Of a stretch of DNA of 64,000 nt, positions 34,994-46,209 are shown piece by piece (position 1 is the stretch's first letter; each line of letters begins with the position of its first letter). The translations under genes and the position numbers were made by a program. This DNA is from Phycomyces blakesleeanus NRRL 1555(-) (taxonomy: Eukaryota > Mucoromycota > Mucoromycetes > Mucorales > Phycomycetaceae). The notes beneath the pieces were generated by a model that saw only the letters and a program-made list of their open reading frames with translations, searched no databases and had not been told where the DNA came from. The stretch lies in contig NW_017265136.1 of the NCBI RefSeq assembly GCF_001638985.1, forward strand, positions 2,030,269 to 2,094,268. Reading direction: 5' to 3'.

Positions 34994-36435
34994 ATGTCGA
35001 CCATTACCAACAGTCAAATATTTGATTTACTTATCAATGTTCAAGGCCAAATCACGCTCCTAACCGGACGCGTTGATGACATGACAAGGATGCAAAATAA
35101 GCTCATAAATGACCTTAGTGACATTTCTCGCCTTCAAAAAGAGATGTCTGAAAACATGATAGAGATCCGCAAGCCTAGTACACCTATTGTACCAGACACT
35201 CAATCATCACCTCAATCCCAATCTCAATCCCAACCCCAATCTCAACCTGCACCAGTACCACCACCAGCACCACCAACACCAGCACCTCAGTCTCAACCAA
35301 TTCATGAACCACCAATGCAACAAATGCAGCCAATGCAGTCAATGCAACCAATTCAATCAATGCAGCAAATGCAACCAATGCAATCTATGCAACCAATGCA
35401 ATCTATGCAACCAATGCAACAAATGCAACCAATGCAACAAATGCCTCAAATGCAACAAATGCCACAAATGCAACAATCAGGATATATGGAGACTCAAAGA
35501 CACATGATGCACAACCCTCCCCCTCCCCCTCCTCCTCCTCCTATGCATGGTGGATCCCCGTCTCATCATCGGGCAGTTGTACCTTTACCTCCTAGAACTT
35601 TTGTAATGGCACCACGCGTCAGTATTCCTGCACCCAGAGATATTACCGGGAAAAGCTGTCGCAAGTCTGCAACAGCTGTATTACAGATGATTAAAGAACG
35701 ATGGGCCAATAATGACGCCGCAAAGGCAAAACAACTCGGACTTCAAGTCTCACGCTGTGCCCGCACAGTAATGAAGGCTATGCATGCCAGCTTGCGCGAA
35801 CAAGGGAACCCTTATCCACGCTGGGCCCACATTGGCCCTGAAGTCAGACTTCCTGCCTACGGTCAATTAGAACGGGATACATCAGCATTCGGTGTATATC
35901 TTGGTCACTGCGAGAAGTCTTGGGCTGCTCATTACCTCTTGTCTACAAAATGGAGAAGTTTCATCAGAAGCCAAGCTACACGGGAGGTAGAGTATATATA
36001 TATATATCTTTTCATAAAGAATGAGGGAAAGAAAGAGAAAGAAAAGGAGGAAGGGAAAAAGAAAAAGAAAAAGAAGAAAGGAAAGAAAGTATCTGTGACA
36101 AGTATTAATTGAATTGTGACTTATAGAATGCCACGGATGCCTTGGCTGATGACGGCGATGATTCAGAAGAGTCAAGTGGTGGAGAAGACGAGGGTGAAGG
36201 AGAACACGAAGATGATGCTATTGTCGGTGAGCCTACTATTGCTGTCGGTACACAACCTATAACTATGGTGGATGATTCTGTGCCTGAGTCCTCTGTGTCA
36301 GCCGAAACCATCGAAAAGAACACACCATCTAGTCCTTCTCTTAACTCATCTCGCCGTCGTGTTCATAGCCGAAGTCCTACACCTGCCTTTCACCCTTACA
36401 CAAACGCATCTGGAAAGTATGTTAAAGGACATTGA
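34994..36435 (+). CDS. Gln/Met/Pro-rich protein of unknown function
   Basis: Two exons: 34994-35986 and 36127-36435; 433 aa. The splice joins SQATRE to NATDALADD and removes an intron of 140 nt. The N-terminal 60 residues look like a short coiled coil (INVQGQITLLTGRVDDM, LSDISRLQKEMSEN). Then come Gln/Pro-rich sequence, a Met-Gln-Pro repeat (about residues 107-160) and a poly-proline run. A well-structured segment of about 130 residues follows (about 205-330), with ITGKSCRKSATAVLQMIKE, CARTVMKAMHASL, NPYPRWAHIGPEVRLPAYG and WAAHYLLSTKWRSFIRS. The second exon is acidic (EESSGGEDEGEGEHEDD) and ends Ser/Arg-rich. I do not recognise the central domain. The layout suggests a nuclear or transcription-associated scaffold, but that is a guess. 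It does not look like transposon sequence. Confidence 0.7.
35314..35475 (+). repeat. Coding repeat (Met-Gln-Pro/Gln-Met-Gln)n
   Basis: Tandem degenerate 9-15 base units (ATGCAACCAATGCAA-like) encode a run of MQPMQS/MQQMQ. This is a low-complexity tract inside the unknown Gln-rich protein. Confidence 0.85.
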
Positions 36436-37500
36436 GGAAATAATTGATTATACAACATGTAGCTAATCAAATAATGGACAGGGTAACCAAGGCAAAAGTA
36501 ACGCGGGATCAACAAACACGTCAAAGCAAAAAATAGATACAAAGTTAAAAAAGACAAAACTGTGACAGGAAACTATCTGCCTTCTTTCTTTCTTGCTTGT
36601 TTGTCTGCCTGTTGTCTTTGATTGTTTATTCAGTGATACCTTCAGGGACAAAAACTAAGAAACACATTAACAAATTGATTGAAGTTGAGTTCTCTAGACA
36701 TGTATTATACAAACTTATTTCTGTTATTAAACACCTTTGCTTTATTTATTTTTTTACACACACTCTCTCTCACTCTCTTACACACCCAGACTACTTATTT
36801 AACTTATACTTGGCCATACCTGTTTATATATCTCTTTCCGTCTATCCACCCACATTTTTTTTTGAAAAATACACTATACAAAAAACCACAAGATAATCTG
36901 TGAAATAATTTTGGAATTTTTACTTCGTTATTGATATGATTTTCCAATAACCTTGACACCAAATTAGAAAAAAAAAGAGCTTTTATGCACTTGACCAATA
37001 ATTCCTTTTAAACTGGCTCCTTTTAGTGCAATTAAACTATATATTTGATTACATGATATAGCATTTATATATACGTAAAGGTCTGCAGCCAATTATTTAT
37101 AATTTCCACAAGACTAAAGAAATAAAATAAGGGGAAGATTTACTATTCTGAATATCTTATCTACAAATCACATGGAGAATATGATTATATAAAGGTTTGA
37201 ATTCATGTATTTATTATAATTGTATCGATTTAATCATCGTATATAATGAATAGTCAATAAATGAAGGAGGTATAAGTAAGTCTGACCAGCAACCTCAAAT
37301 GATATATGTATTTGCCTGTATATATATATACGTGTGTGTGTGTGTGCGTATAAATGTAAATGTATATGTGAATGTGAATGTAAATATAAATGTAAATGTA
37401 AATGTAAATGTAAGCCTGCGTGTGTGTGTTGATCTGTTTGCCTGTCTGTAAAGCTCGTCTATTTATACCGTGGCTATTCTGGTACGTGAAAAGATAGACA
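36436..37500. other. Intergenic region between convergent genes, with microsatellites
   Basis: This lies between the convergent Gln-rich protein gene and the MFS transporter. A TG run at about 37331-37346 and an (AATGTA)n hexamer array at about 37351-37412 sit near the 3' end of the transporter gene. No gene is seen. Confidence 0.6.
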
Positions 37501-39192
37501 TTACAAAACAGCAGGTTTCTGTGATCGATAAAGACCTTGGCGATAGATAGCCCACGAAAGCATGCAGATACAGAATGCAGTACAGATAGCGGCAATTCTA
37601 AATGTATCCTGAAAGCAGATCGGGCCTTGGCAAACATGAGAATGCTGCTGTTTTGCTTGATAGTCATAAATAGCACCAAATAACACGTTAAACAGTTGGC
37701 TTCCCAATGCAGGTGCAAACAACAACCATCCCCTAAAAAAAGAGTTTAGATAGTGCTCACAAAACATATAATCCTTTTTTGTTTTGTTTACCAGTTACGA
37801 GCAAAGACCTGCAAATTAAAACAAAAAGAAAAAACAAAAATATATTAAAAAAAACATACATACATACACACAAATAAACAAATAAAAGGAAAACCCCAGG
37901 CTAAACCATTTCTTTACCTTTGCTCCAAATTCTGCTGTTACGGCCGGCGCAACACCAAACCCAATACCATATACAATTGCAACAATCACGGTACATACGG
38001 TGAGACCGCCTACTGTATTAACCACCGTAACCAGATAAACCACGCCAAACAGAAGCCAAATCAGAGCTAGCCAGAAGATCCAAAGCCGGTGAATACCGAA
38101 TCGTGTCTTGCCAATATCACTCAGGGTACCGAAAACGGCCCGGGATGCACAATTGGCGAGACTGAATATAGAAATGTGAAAGTTGCGGAGATGCTGGGAG
38201 TCGTGATCGGAAGAAGATGTTGTGAGGGATGACAGGAGCTGTCCAATAGAAGCCAGATAAACATAGCCGATGCCAAGGATTACAAACAAGGCAAAAAACA
38301 AAGTAAGAGATACTGGATGGTATAGTAGATCAATGCCAGAAATATCTTTTTGTTTTGTAGAAAATAATGGTCTAGCTTCTTCAAGGTTTGGGAGACTGGC
38401 TCCGGTAATAGGTTCTTCTGTCTCAATAGGTACGTATTCATCGTTGATTTCTTTGTCGGTTCGAAGTGGACCAAGAGAGTATGATCCAAGCATTATACCA
38501 CTTGCCATGACAACTGAAAGAAAAAGTAGGAAATAGTAGGTGCCATCGTCTGGACCATCACTATTGCTGGATTTGAAGTAGTGGTCGTTGATTTGAGAGA
38601 AAACGAGGCCAGATAAGCCGATCGACGCACTCGTCAATCCCATACTCATACCACGATGAGACTTAAAGTTGTGCGACTAGATATATATATATATATATAT
38701 ATGCTTAATACGAAGACTCCCTATGACTTACGAAACGAATGCTGATAATCTGGTGCTTTACCTGTGAATCTAGTGCGCATAGATAGCCAGCTGCGCCTGC
38801 GATTCCGGTCATGGCCAAGTAGATCGCACTGAGTACGAAATGTCCTGGCAATCGTCCTACATAGGTTTGAGCGAGTAAAAAGAATCCGGAGAAGCCTAAT
38901 AGACTTGCAGCCCTCAATGTACTATATGCCTGTTAATACTTGAAAGGACTCTTTCTATCAAAACTCACTTTGGAATTCCCCAGAGTTCAATTAGCCATGA
39001 ATTTAAAGGGCCCGAGAAAGAGACGCCTACAAACGAGGCAGTACTGACAAGACTATTTTGGAGAGCTGTCCACTCAAACCGACTAGCAAGCGAGCTGCCA
39101 AACGCCGGATAGACATACTGCGGCCCAGAAACATTGGCAACCAAAAGCGCCATAGCGAACGACACCCCAAGCGAAAGTCGAGTGGATGACAT
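37501..39192 (-). CDS. MFS transporter, MCH1/nodulin-like type
   Basis: Five exons on the minus strand: 39192-38969, 38921-38762, 38676-37918, 37808-37792, 37732-37501; 463 aa. The N-terminus (SLGVSFAMALLVANVSGPQY, then YVYPAFGSSLASRFEW) and the TM2-like TALQNSLVSTASFVG match the nodulin-like/MCH1 branch of the major facilitator superfamily. So do NFKSHRGMSMGLTSASIGLS after the second splice, the cytosolic loop near residues 190-220, and the C-terminal APALGSQLFNVLFGAIYDY followed by CQGPICFQDTF. The 17-nt exon encodes VFARNW together with its neighbour. Yeast MCH1 is a vacuolar monocarboxylate-transporter homologue whose substrate is unclear, so the substrate here is open. Twelve membrane segments are expected and the hydrophobic blocks allow for them. 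Confidence 0.85.
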
Positions 39193-40228
39193 TCTGAATG
39201 GAGATGAGGAAGAAGAGCGAGAGGAACAGTTTCTTTCGGACAGCGCGCATCTTGAATAATGTCTGTTTTCGGCTTACCAATAGACATATATCAGCGCCAC
39301 TCATGCCCTCGTTTTCGTTCACCCTGAGATAAGTGTGGGCATAAACCACAATAGGATTTATCGCCTTACTTTACCATGTGCGTCACAGTTCCGCAGAAAA
39401 GAACAAAAAAAAAGAGAGAGAAATAGTCCTGTCATCTTTAGTCATTGTAATGTGATATAATTGTAAGCTTATTTTTCTGTTGATTAAACAACTGTTCTAA
39501 CATAAGATGCATTGTATTTTGATTATTATTTTTTAGTATAAAAAAAAACAAATTTAGTCAAATCAAGTCAAGTCAAATCAAAGATGAAGATCTTGATCTA
39601 TTTTTGGATAGGCTTAGTATATACTATTGAGTCCATTTACTGTGTATATCCTTTATTCTTGGGATGCATTTAGCTGTAAAAGCATGCAAGAGCTGAGTAG
39701 TCAACACACTTACTACATCACAAAGGCCCTTCCAACTGACCAATCTATTGATAACATACATTCTACAGTCAAGAATACATGTATCTGAAATCCAATAAAT
39801 AGATAAACAAACAAGTGCCTAGATAGACACTAGTAGTATAACCAAATATATATATATATATTGTGCGTAGGCTACATAGATAACATACAGATCACATAGT
39901 CGAATTACGCCCTTGTATCAGGCTCACTCGTACAAAACACAAGAGATTATCAGCCATAATCTTATTTTTCATTTTGGTTTACATCCGGAAATCAAGGCAG
40001 CGTGAAATGTAAAAAAGGAAAGTTTGACAAAATACTGGGAAACAGAATGAGCAATCTCTATCCGGGTGTGTATGTATATATATATGTTTGAGTGGGTGTG
40101 TGTGTACGTAACAATTTGTAGGGAGATGGAGTGAGGGAGTGGGAGTAATAAAATAGGTAGCGAGAGTGTAGGAGTCCCCCTCTCATCTACCGTTAATGGT
40201 GGTGAATTTCCTCGTCAATGCCAGTATA
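39193..40228. other. Intergenic region
   Basis: About 1 kb, AT-rich, with TA runs near 39846-39860 and 40075-40084 and a TG tract near 40098-40105. It contains the presumed promoter of the transporter (upstream of 39192) and the 3' flank of the SF3B6 gene. No gene is visible. Confidence 0.5.
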
Positions 40229-40878
40229 TTAATCATCACCAACGCCATAACGCCTACAATCAAGTATCAATATCCATAACTTATCCACAAAGCCAATAGC
40301 ACTTACGTCTTAAGTTCCTTAAGCTCTTCTTCTTTCTTCTGCAGATTCATCTTCTTGGTCACCTTGTTCTGCTGGTAATACAGAACAATCAAGTAACGAC
40401 CTAGAATATTAAAACCTTGAAGATGTTCACACGCATTCTTTGCATCAAAGATATCCTCATATACTACAAAGGCAGTTCCTCGTGTGTCTGTTGCATTTCC
40501 ACTAGATTTTGTACATTCATTGAGCTGTCAACAACAATAATGACATGATAGCTATATATAAAAGTAGTGTACGTACACTCTGATCTGTCGTACGGGTCCA
40601 TATTTTCCAAAAACTTCATACATTTCCTCAGCGGTAATCTTGAAAGGAAGATTTCTAATTATATTAAATGAGACATGCAATAATTCATCTAATAATCCAA
40701 CTGTTCATCTTGATCGCGTCGTTTCTTTTAATACCTAACAAACAGCACCCTGTTTACTTCTGGTGGAAGTCTTGCCTAAGAACAATAGTAAAAATAATAG
40801 TTTTATATCGATTAGTCTAAGGTTGTATCTACATTGCAATCGACCTACACCACGTCCGCCTTTATTGACTGCATTCAT
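40229..40878 (-). CDS. SF3B6: Splicing factor 3B subunit 6 (SF3b p14)
   Basis: Five exons on the minus strand: 40878-40849, 40775-40735, 40654-40577, 40501-40307, 40253-40229; 122 aa, all phases consistent. This small RRM protein sits in the SF3b part of the U2 snRNP and contacts the branch-point adenosine. After splicing the protein reads through family hallmarks: [77 protein letters not shown] and [13 protein letters not shown], ending KELKTRYGVGDD. RNP2 (VLFVRNL) and RNP1 (RGTAFVVY) are intact. The length agrees with the human protein (about 125 aa). The splice between the third and fourth exons was placed to give IRVGN, matching the conserved sequence. No single exon is longer than 195 nt, so the gene is easily missed. 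Confidence 0.93.
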
Positions 40879-41319
40879 AGTTTCGATGGATGCCGATTTC
40901 TTTTTTCTTTTTTTTTTCCTTAAAGCTTGGTTTGCCCTCTTCTTTGACTCTTGAGTGACTGCTGACTACGTAGACAAAGACAACAAGAATCATGAATGTA
41001 ATGTCGGGTTTTGGATTCAATATTATTATTGTTATTTCAAGTAATTGATCAAATTCAAAAGCTTAACATTTGGCTTTAACACTATCAAGGCTCTGTAACT
41101 TTAGTTATATAGCTTACAACGAGAGGGGTGGTAAATTTGGCTATAATAATTCCAGTGATTACCGGTCTATAATCTAGAGACAAAACAAAACAAAAGGTAT
41201 AATGTGCTTAACATTTATGCATACACTTCTTGTTTTTGCAAATAAACACTACAATCCATCTTCCTCTAATTTTTTTTTTCATAATTGAAATTTTGATTTA
41301 TTAAAATTAATATAAACGT

Positions 41320-41445
41320 TTAACGCTTATATTGTGGTCGTTTATTAAAAGCTCCCTCCTGGACGAGCACGACCACATAATATTTTGCGTATAAGCCCAC
41401 ACCAGCGACGGTAAGGTTGGATATCACAGAAAGGGAGCCGACCAT
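41320..41445 (-). CDS. Candidate small membrane protein (41 aa)
   Basis: Minus-strand frame ATG 41445 to stop 41320. The peptide starts MVGSLSVISNLTVAGVGLY, has one hydrophobic segment (about residues 5-29) and ends in a basic tail (FNKRPQYKR). This resembles the build of very small mitochondrial inner-membrane subunits, but I cannot name a family. The sequence immediately upstream (up to about 41645) also shows coding-like stretches in other frames, including an ATG-initiated MSRKRQVLEVLESN. The real gene could therefore be longer and spliced, or decayed. No splice set I tried joined the pieces convincingly. Confidence 0.3.
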   Translation of the reverse strand: MVGSLSVISNLTVAGVGLYAKYYVVVLVQEGAFNKRPQYKR

Positions 41446-42750
41446 TTAGAATTGCCCCACTCTTGTAGTATTTGCGCATATTTTTCTCTCTCTCGGTTCC
41501 TCTTGTATCAATTCAACACAGGAGCCACCAGTTATATGTATAGGTAGCCCACACTCCAGCTTTTTAGTAAGGGGCCTTTGGTTCACCATTCAGGTTTGAC
41601 TCCAGTACTTCTAAAACTTGTCTTTTTCTCGACATCTATAATATATACATATACATATACATACATGAATACAACAGAATAATTGGATATCAGTTCTACA
41701 TAAAAAATTCTAACCACCCCCACCTTGTCACTCCCCCTAATCCTCCCCAAATTCGAAATTGTGGATTGTAATTGGAGGAAGAGGGGGACAGCGAATGCTT
41801 ATTGAAAAAAAGAAGCACACGCTTGTGAGCTCATCTTCAATCTTGCAGATTTTAACGTCATTCGTCTCGGGTGCATTTTCAAAAGCGTATTTTTCCAGGA
41901 TAATCAGGGTCGGAATAGAGTAATGCCAAAAGGAGGGAAAGCAAGAAAACAAAAGGCAAATGGTTTTTCTTCATTTGTTTTTCATGCTTTTTTCATTGTC
42001 TTTAGACGATGGAGAAAGGAAGTAGGAGGATGCGCAACAGGAAGAAAGAGGTCTTAGGAAACACTTATTGACGCGTCACCAGATGCGGGATGGGCGTTGA
42101 AGGGGGGCATTGATAACAGGACAAAGAAAGAATTTGCAGACCAGGGAGGTAGTCAGGCAGGCGGATAGGCAGAGAGGCAAGATTAAATAAATAAATAATA
42201 AAAAGAAAGAAAAATAAATGAAAAATAAACAATGTACTGGTCGTGTTTCCAGAAAAAAAATCAACAGGTAGACCAAAGATTTACGAGTTCAACGAGAGCC
42301 CACAGTCACAGACAATAATGATGTGCACATCAGCACGTGTAGTATCTGGACATCATTAGTCTATCATTATTGAGAAGAAGAAAAACTCTCCGCCTTTACG
42401 AATAGCAAAACAGCTGCCCGTATTAATTTGTCGGATTACTCAGATTCTACGCAATTCTCGGGTTCGTATACCACATCTTATCTTGGTTATAATAAGGTTA
42501 ATTATACAAAGTTTCTGCAAAGTGAATGTTTAGAATGGAATGGAATGTTTGCATGGGGCGGAGTCAAGCAAATTTACCCCAGAACTTGGAACCCATTTGT
42601 ATATGTTAAAACCACATATTGGATTTGTATCGAAATATTATAATTATTTTGTTAGGAAAATTAACATTGGCCTCTTACAGTAGAATTTATACATAGATAC
42701 CAATATAGCAATACAAAAAGTCAGAAATATATGAACAGAGCTATAAGAAG

Positions 42751-42854
42751 CACCATGGAAAATAAATGCTGATTCCGATTGGATTTTTTTTTGGAAAGTA
42801 CCATAAGTATTTTCCAGAAATCACCATTGGAATCAGCATTAATTTCTCATAGTG
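42751..42854. repeat. 104-bp near-perfect palindrome (fold-back element)
   Basis: The outer arms begin CACCATGG and end CATAGTG. Reading inward, both arms contain AATGCTGATTCC and TGGAAA at matching distances, with a loop of only a few bases around 42802. About 50 bases pair on each side with a handful of mismatches. It could be a very short fold-back MITE or a structured regulatory/terminator sequence. No coding potential. Confidence 0.75.
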
Positions 42855-43083
42855 AAAAATACAATTTTTATAGAAAATTATTTTTTTTAAAAAAAAAAAA
42901 GGGTTTCCTGTGTTTATTATAAAACATGGAAGAGTTATGTTAAATATTTATCGCAGACACAAGCAATACAAAAAAAATGAATCTAGATAAATGAAAGAGT
43001 ATAATAAATTGTTCATAAAAAAATCAAGCAATATTTAGTTTGAGCAATTTAGTGAAAAGTATATATAACGTTGAAATAAAGCA

Positions 43084-46000
43084 TTAATCGCTTATATCCA
43101 TCTTCATGTACTTTTCTTCTTTCCATAACAATGAATCTTCGCATGGTCTCTTCAAACTGAGTTCTTCCCTGGTCTTCAAATTGTTTTGATTCGATTCAAT
43201 TCGGTTCCACAGCCAACGAATAAGAAGTGGAATACTGTATCCAGTCTGTATTACCCGGGTCATCTTGTCTTCATCAAATACAAACGTATTCCAGCCTATG
43301 GCTTGATTGGTTTGAGTTCCAGATAAAGGATCGTGCTGGTCTAAGCGGACTACAGGACGTGTGGGTGTATCAATTGGAATGCTGATAGCCAATGGAATCA
43401 ATACAAGTGGTGACAATGGATGAGTAGGTGGTAGAGACAGTGTGAGGTGGAGTGTATGAGGATTGTTGATAGACGTAACTTCAATGTGTAAGCAAGTATC
43501 TGCAGAACCTTCTAAAGTAGTAAGCGTATTAAATTAGATTATCCAAACAATAATAGCAATCTACAGATAAAATAAAAAGAACTTACCTTGAAGGATCTCG
43601 TCAAGAGACAATGTGTGTTGATTGCTGGTGGGTAAAACTGTATATTTGTGGGATGTTTGATAGAATATGCTTTGAAACAGAGTATTGTACATTTGCTGTT
43701 GGCGAAGGCACTATTCCAGAAAAAAAATCTTATTAAACATTAAATCCAAAGTGTAGCTATATTATATATATATATATATGAATCTTTACCTGAATGATGT
43801 TAAATAATTGAACAGGATGATTGAAAGGTATCCGGTCAATAAGTTTTCCAGATGTTTTTTGAGATCCTGCCCATTTGTAGACCTGCTCTTTACTACTATC
43901 CACACTCTACTCAACACAAACGTAAACATAACATTCAATTATCTGTATAAGTACAGTATCTATCTACTTACCAGTCTCAGTTTTCCATTGGTCTTGAATA
44001 TACTTTCTTGCTCTGTACTGGATTGATCTGTTGTCTTTTTGATGTCAGTAACCTACACAAATCAATACATGCATTAAAACATCGAACAAAGTAAATCTAA
44101 AGCTAATTAAAACTATTAGTTGATATATTTACTAGTAGTTCTTCTAATGAGAGTGCATCAGAGCTTGGGTTTGTGGTAGTAGTCTGGATTTTCGAATCTA
44201 TTGCCAAAAATAAAATAAAAAAAAATTATGAGTTATACCAACCAACCAACCAACCATATATATATAAGCTGTTTTTTTGTACCTTCGTTAGAAAATCCGG
44301 TGATTTTCATCAGCTTCTGGACAATAATGTCAGAAGCCGGGACAGGTGGATCAAGAATTGCCACAAATCGTACAGGAATTGAGTGGAGTCCAGGAAGGGT
44401 TGGCAAAGGCTTTACAAATCTCATTGCGCCAATAAATTTGGGGAATTCTGTTTCCTTGACTATCTTGTAATGCATTCTAAACATCCAAAACCAATAAAAA
44501 TTAAAACCATGTTATTATTATTACCCTTATTTGTAATATTATTATCCTTACCCATTGACGCCTTCCTGAACAGAATCTTCTGTTTCATCAAACCCCAGCA
44601 AGTAATTTGTCCTTGAAGGAGGTAAGAACTGTTGCGGGTGAAGAGAGGCTTCAAACGAAATGTCCAGTTTGTGAGATTTGTAAAGCAATTGATTGTTCTG
44701 ATCTACAGTAAAATTTGTTTTTTTTAGTATAACTAACCACTTGTGCTTGATTGAATATAACAAAAAATTACCTCTGTCTATGCTTTTCTGTACTGATTTC
44801 CAGTCGCCACCGAGCACATACTTTTTATCAATCCAGTAAGAAATTGACACACCCGGGTGATCCAAATACAAACTCGGGATACCACGGCCCTCCATTAATA
44901 CACTTGCCAAATCATCGTCAAGTAGCAGCCTATAATACACGCAAGTATATTTAATTTAATAATACTCAATAATGATGTATTCTACTTACACTTCTTGGCT
45001 GTAAATAGCCTTAAGATCAGCTAAGAGCCATTTAGTTATTAGGAAAAAGTCTGTAGGGGCATATTTGACGTTCAAACGGTCCAAGAGGGCCAATGTTCCC
45101 AGGTTACGTTTAAATAAACTCAAGCTTTTCAATTGGAGATTCTCTGCCAGCATATTATCCACCTAGACACAAAGAGATCAGTACATACACTTTCGATCAA
45201 CGCCCCAGAATTTTAAAAACCAAAGAAAAAAAAAACATACTCTTTCATCCTGATCATTCTGGAGTGCCTCTGATACATATGTCACCTTTGCGCGCAATAC
45301 ACTGCCAGTATTATCGATATCGATCTGATATATCTATCATTAGTACTCTTATTCACCTTATTCACCTTATTAAATTGCTACATTACATCCACCACAATTA
45401 CAGTTCCACCAAGAGTAATTGTTGTCATTGGAATTCCATAAGCAGTCTTTTGCGATGAGTCCACAAATGTCATTAGCCTATTATTATGGTTATTCGCAAC
45501 CAAGTTCTTTACATTCAACAAAAAACCCCCAGGCACTCTTTCTTTTTTCTTTTGGTGTGCAAGATTCTTACCCAATAGACTGAGCCAGATGTTCAATCTT
45601 TTGGATCTTGATTTTCGCCTTTGATTCTTCAGAACTATCCAATGATTCATCCAAATATTCTTGCGTACGTTTCAATGTATCTTTTACTTTCAATACAGTG
45701 CTCTCTAAAAGTGCTTGTTCCTAATCCCAACAATAAGTTGATATATATATATATATATGCTTTCTTTCATTTTAAGAAAAAAGAAGTATCCTTACTTTTA
45801 AATGAGTAAAGTGTTTACGGAATGCAGGGTCTGCTCCTGACCCCATCTTCATGACATCTCCCAATACTTCGGTTTCGAACTGAGAGCAAATGGTGCGAAT
45901 GGAATTGATGTGATTCGTAAACTCTTGTCGTACTTTGTCGATATTTACTGCTCCAAAGGCGTGAAGTTCTGGAACCGAATCAATTTATATAGAATTTAGC

Positions 46001-46209
46001 TTTTTAAATCAAGATTGGTTGGAGTAAATTGGTAAAAGCAAAAAAAAAAATGGTTTACCATTGCCAGCAGTGACAGGACATGCGGGATCGAGTGAATTAG
46101 ATTGAGAATTCGAGAGAGCTGGACATTGTTTCTTGAGATTCCGCAAAGTTTCTTGGAGTCCAAACACTGATGTGCTGATTGCGTTTTTAGGTTCTGGTAC
46201 TTTGGACAT
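43084..46209 (-). CDS. MED1: Mediator complex subunit 1 (MED1)
   Basis: Fourteen exons on the minus strand: 46209-46059, 45968-45796, 45720-45572, 45477-45387, 45324-45241, 45162-44990, 44929-44772, 44702-44552, 44476-44283, 44197-44133, 44052-43972, 43906-43790, 43710-43587, 43511-43084; 712 aa with every phase consistent. MED1 belongs to the middle module of Mediator, bridging activators and RNA polymerase II. Landmarks are the N-terminal helical part (FGLQETLRNLKKQCP, RTQEYLDESLDSSEE), the TAYGIPMTTITLGGTVIVVD strand block, LLLDDDLASVLMEGRGIPSL with LYLDHPGVSISYWIDKKY, the LHPQQFLPPSRTNYLLG segment, and the C-terminal NPHTLHLTLSLPPTHPLSP. These fit the Med1 family domain of fungi and animals; the long animal C-terminal tail with nuclear-receptor boxes is absent. 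The order of conserved blocks makes the family assignment firm, exact splice sites slightly less so. Confidence 0.87.

Larger units (their letters stand above)
40879..43083. other. Intergenic region between SF3B6 and MED1 genes
   Basis: About 2.2 kb. It contains a GC-richer, partly coding-like island at about 41320-41645 (minus strand, see the small reading frame), poly-purine DNA near 42180-42225, and a 104-bp near-palindrome at 42751-42854. No other gene is supported. Confidence 0.5.
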
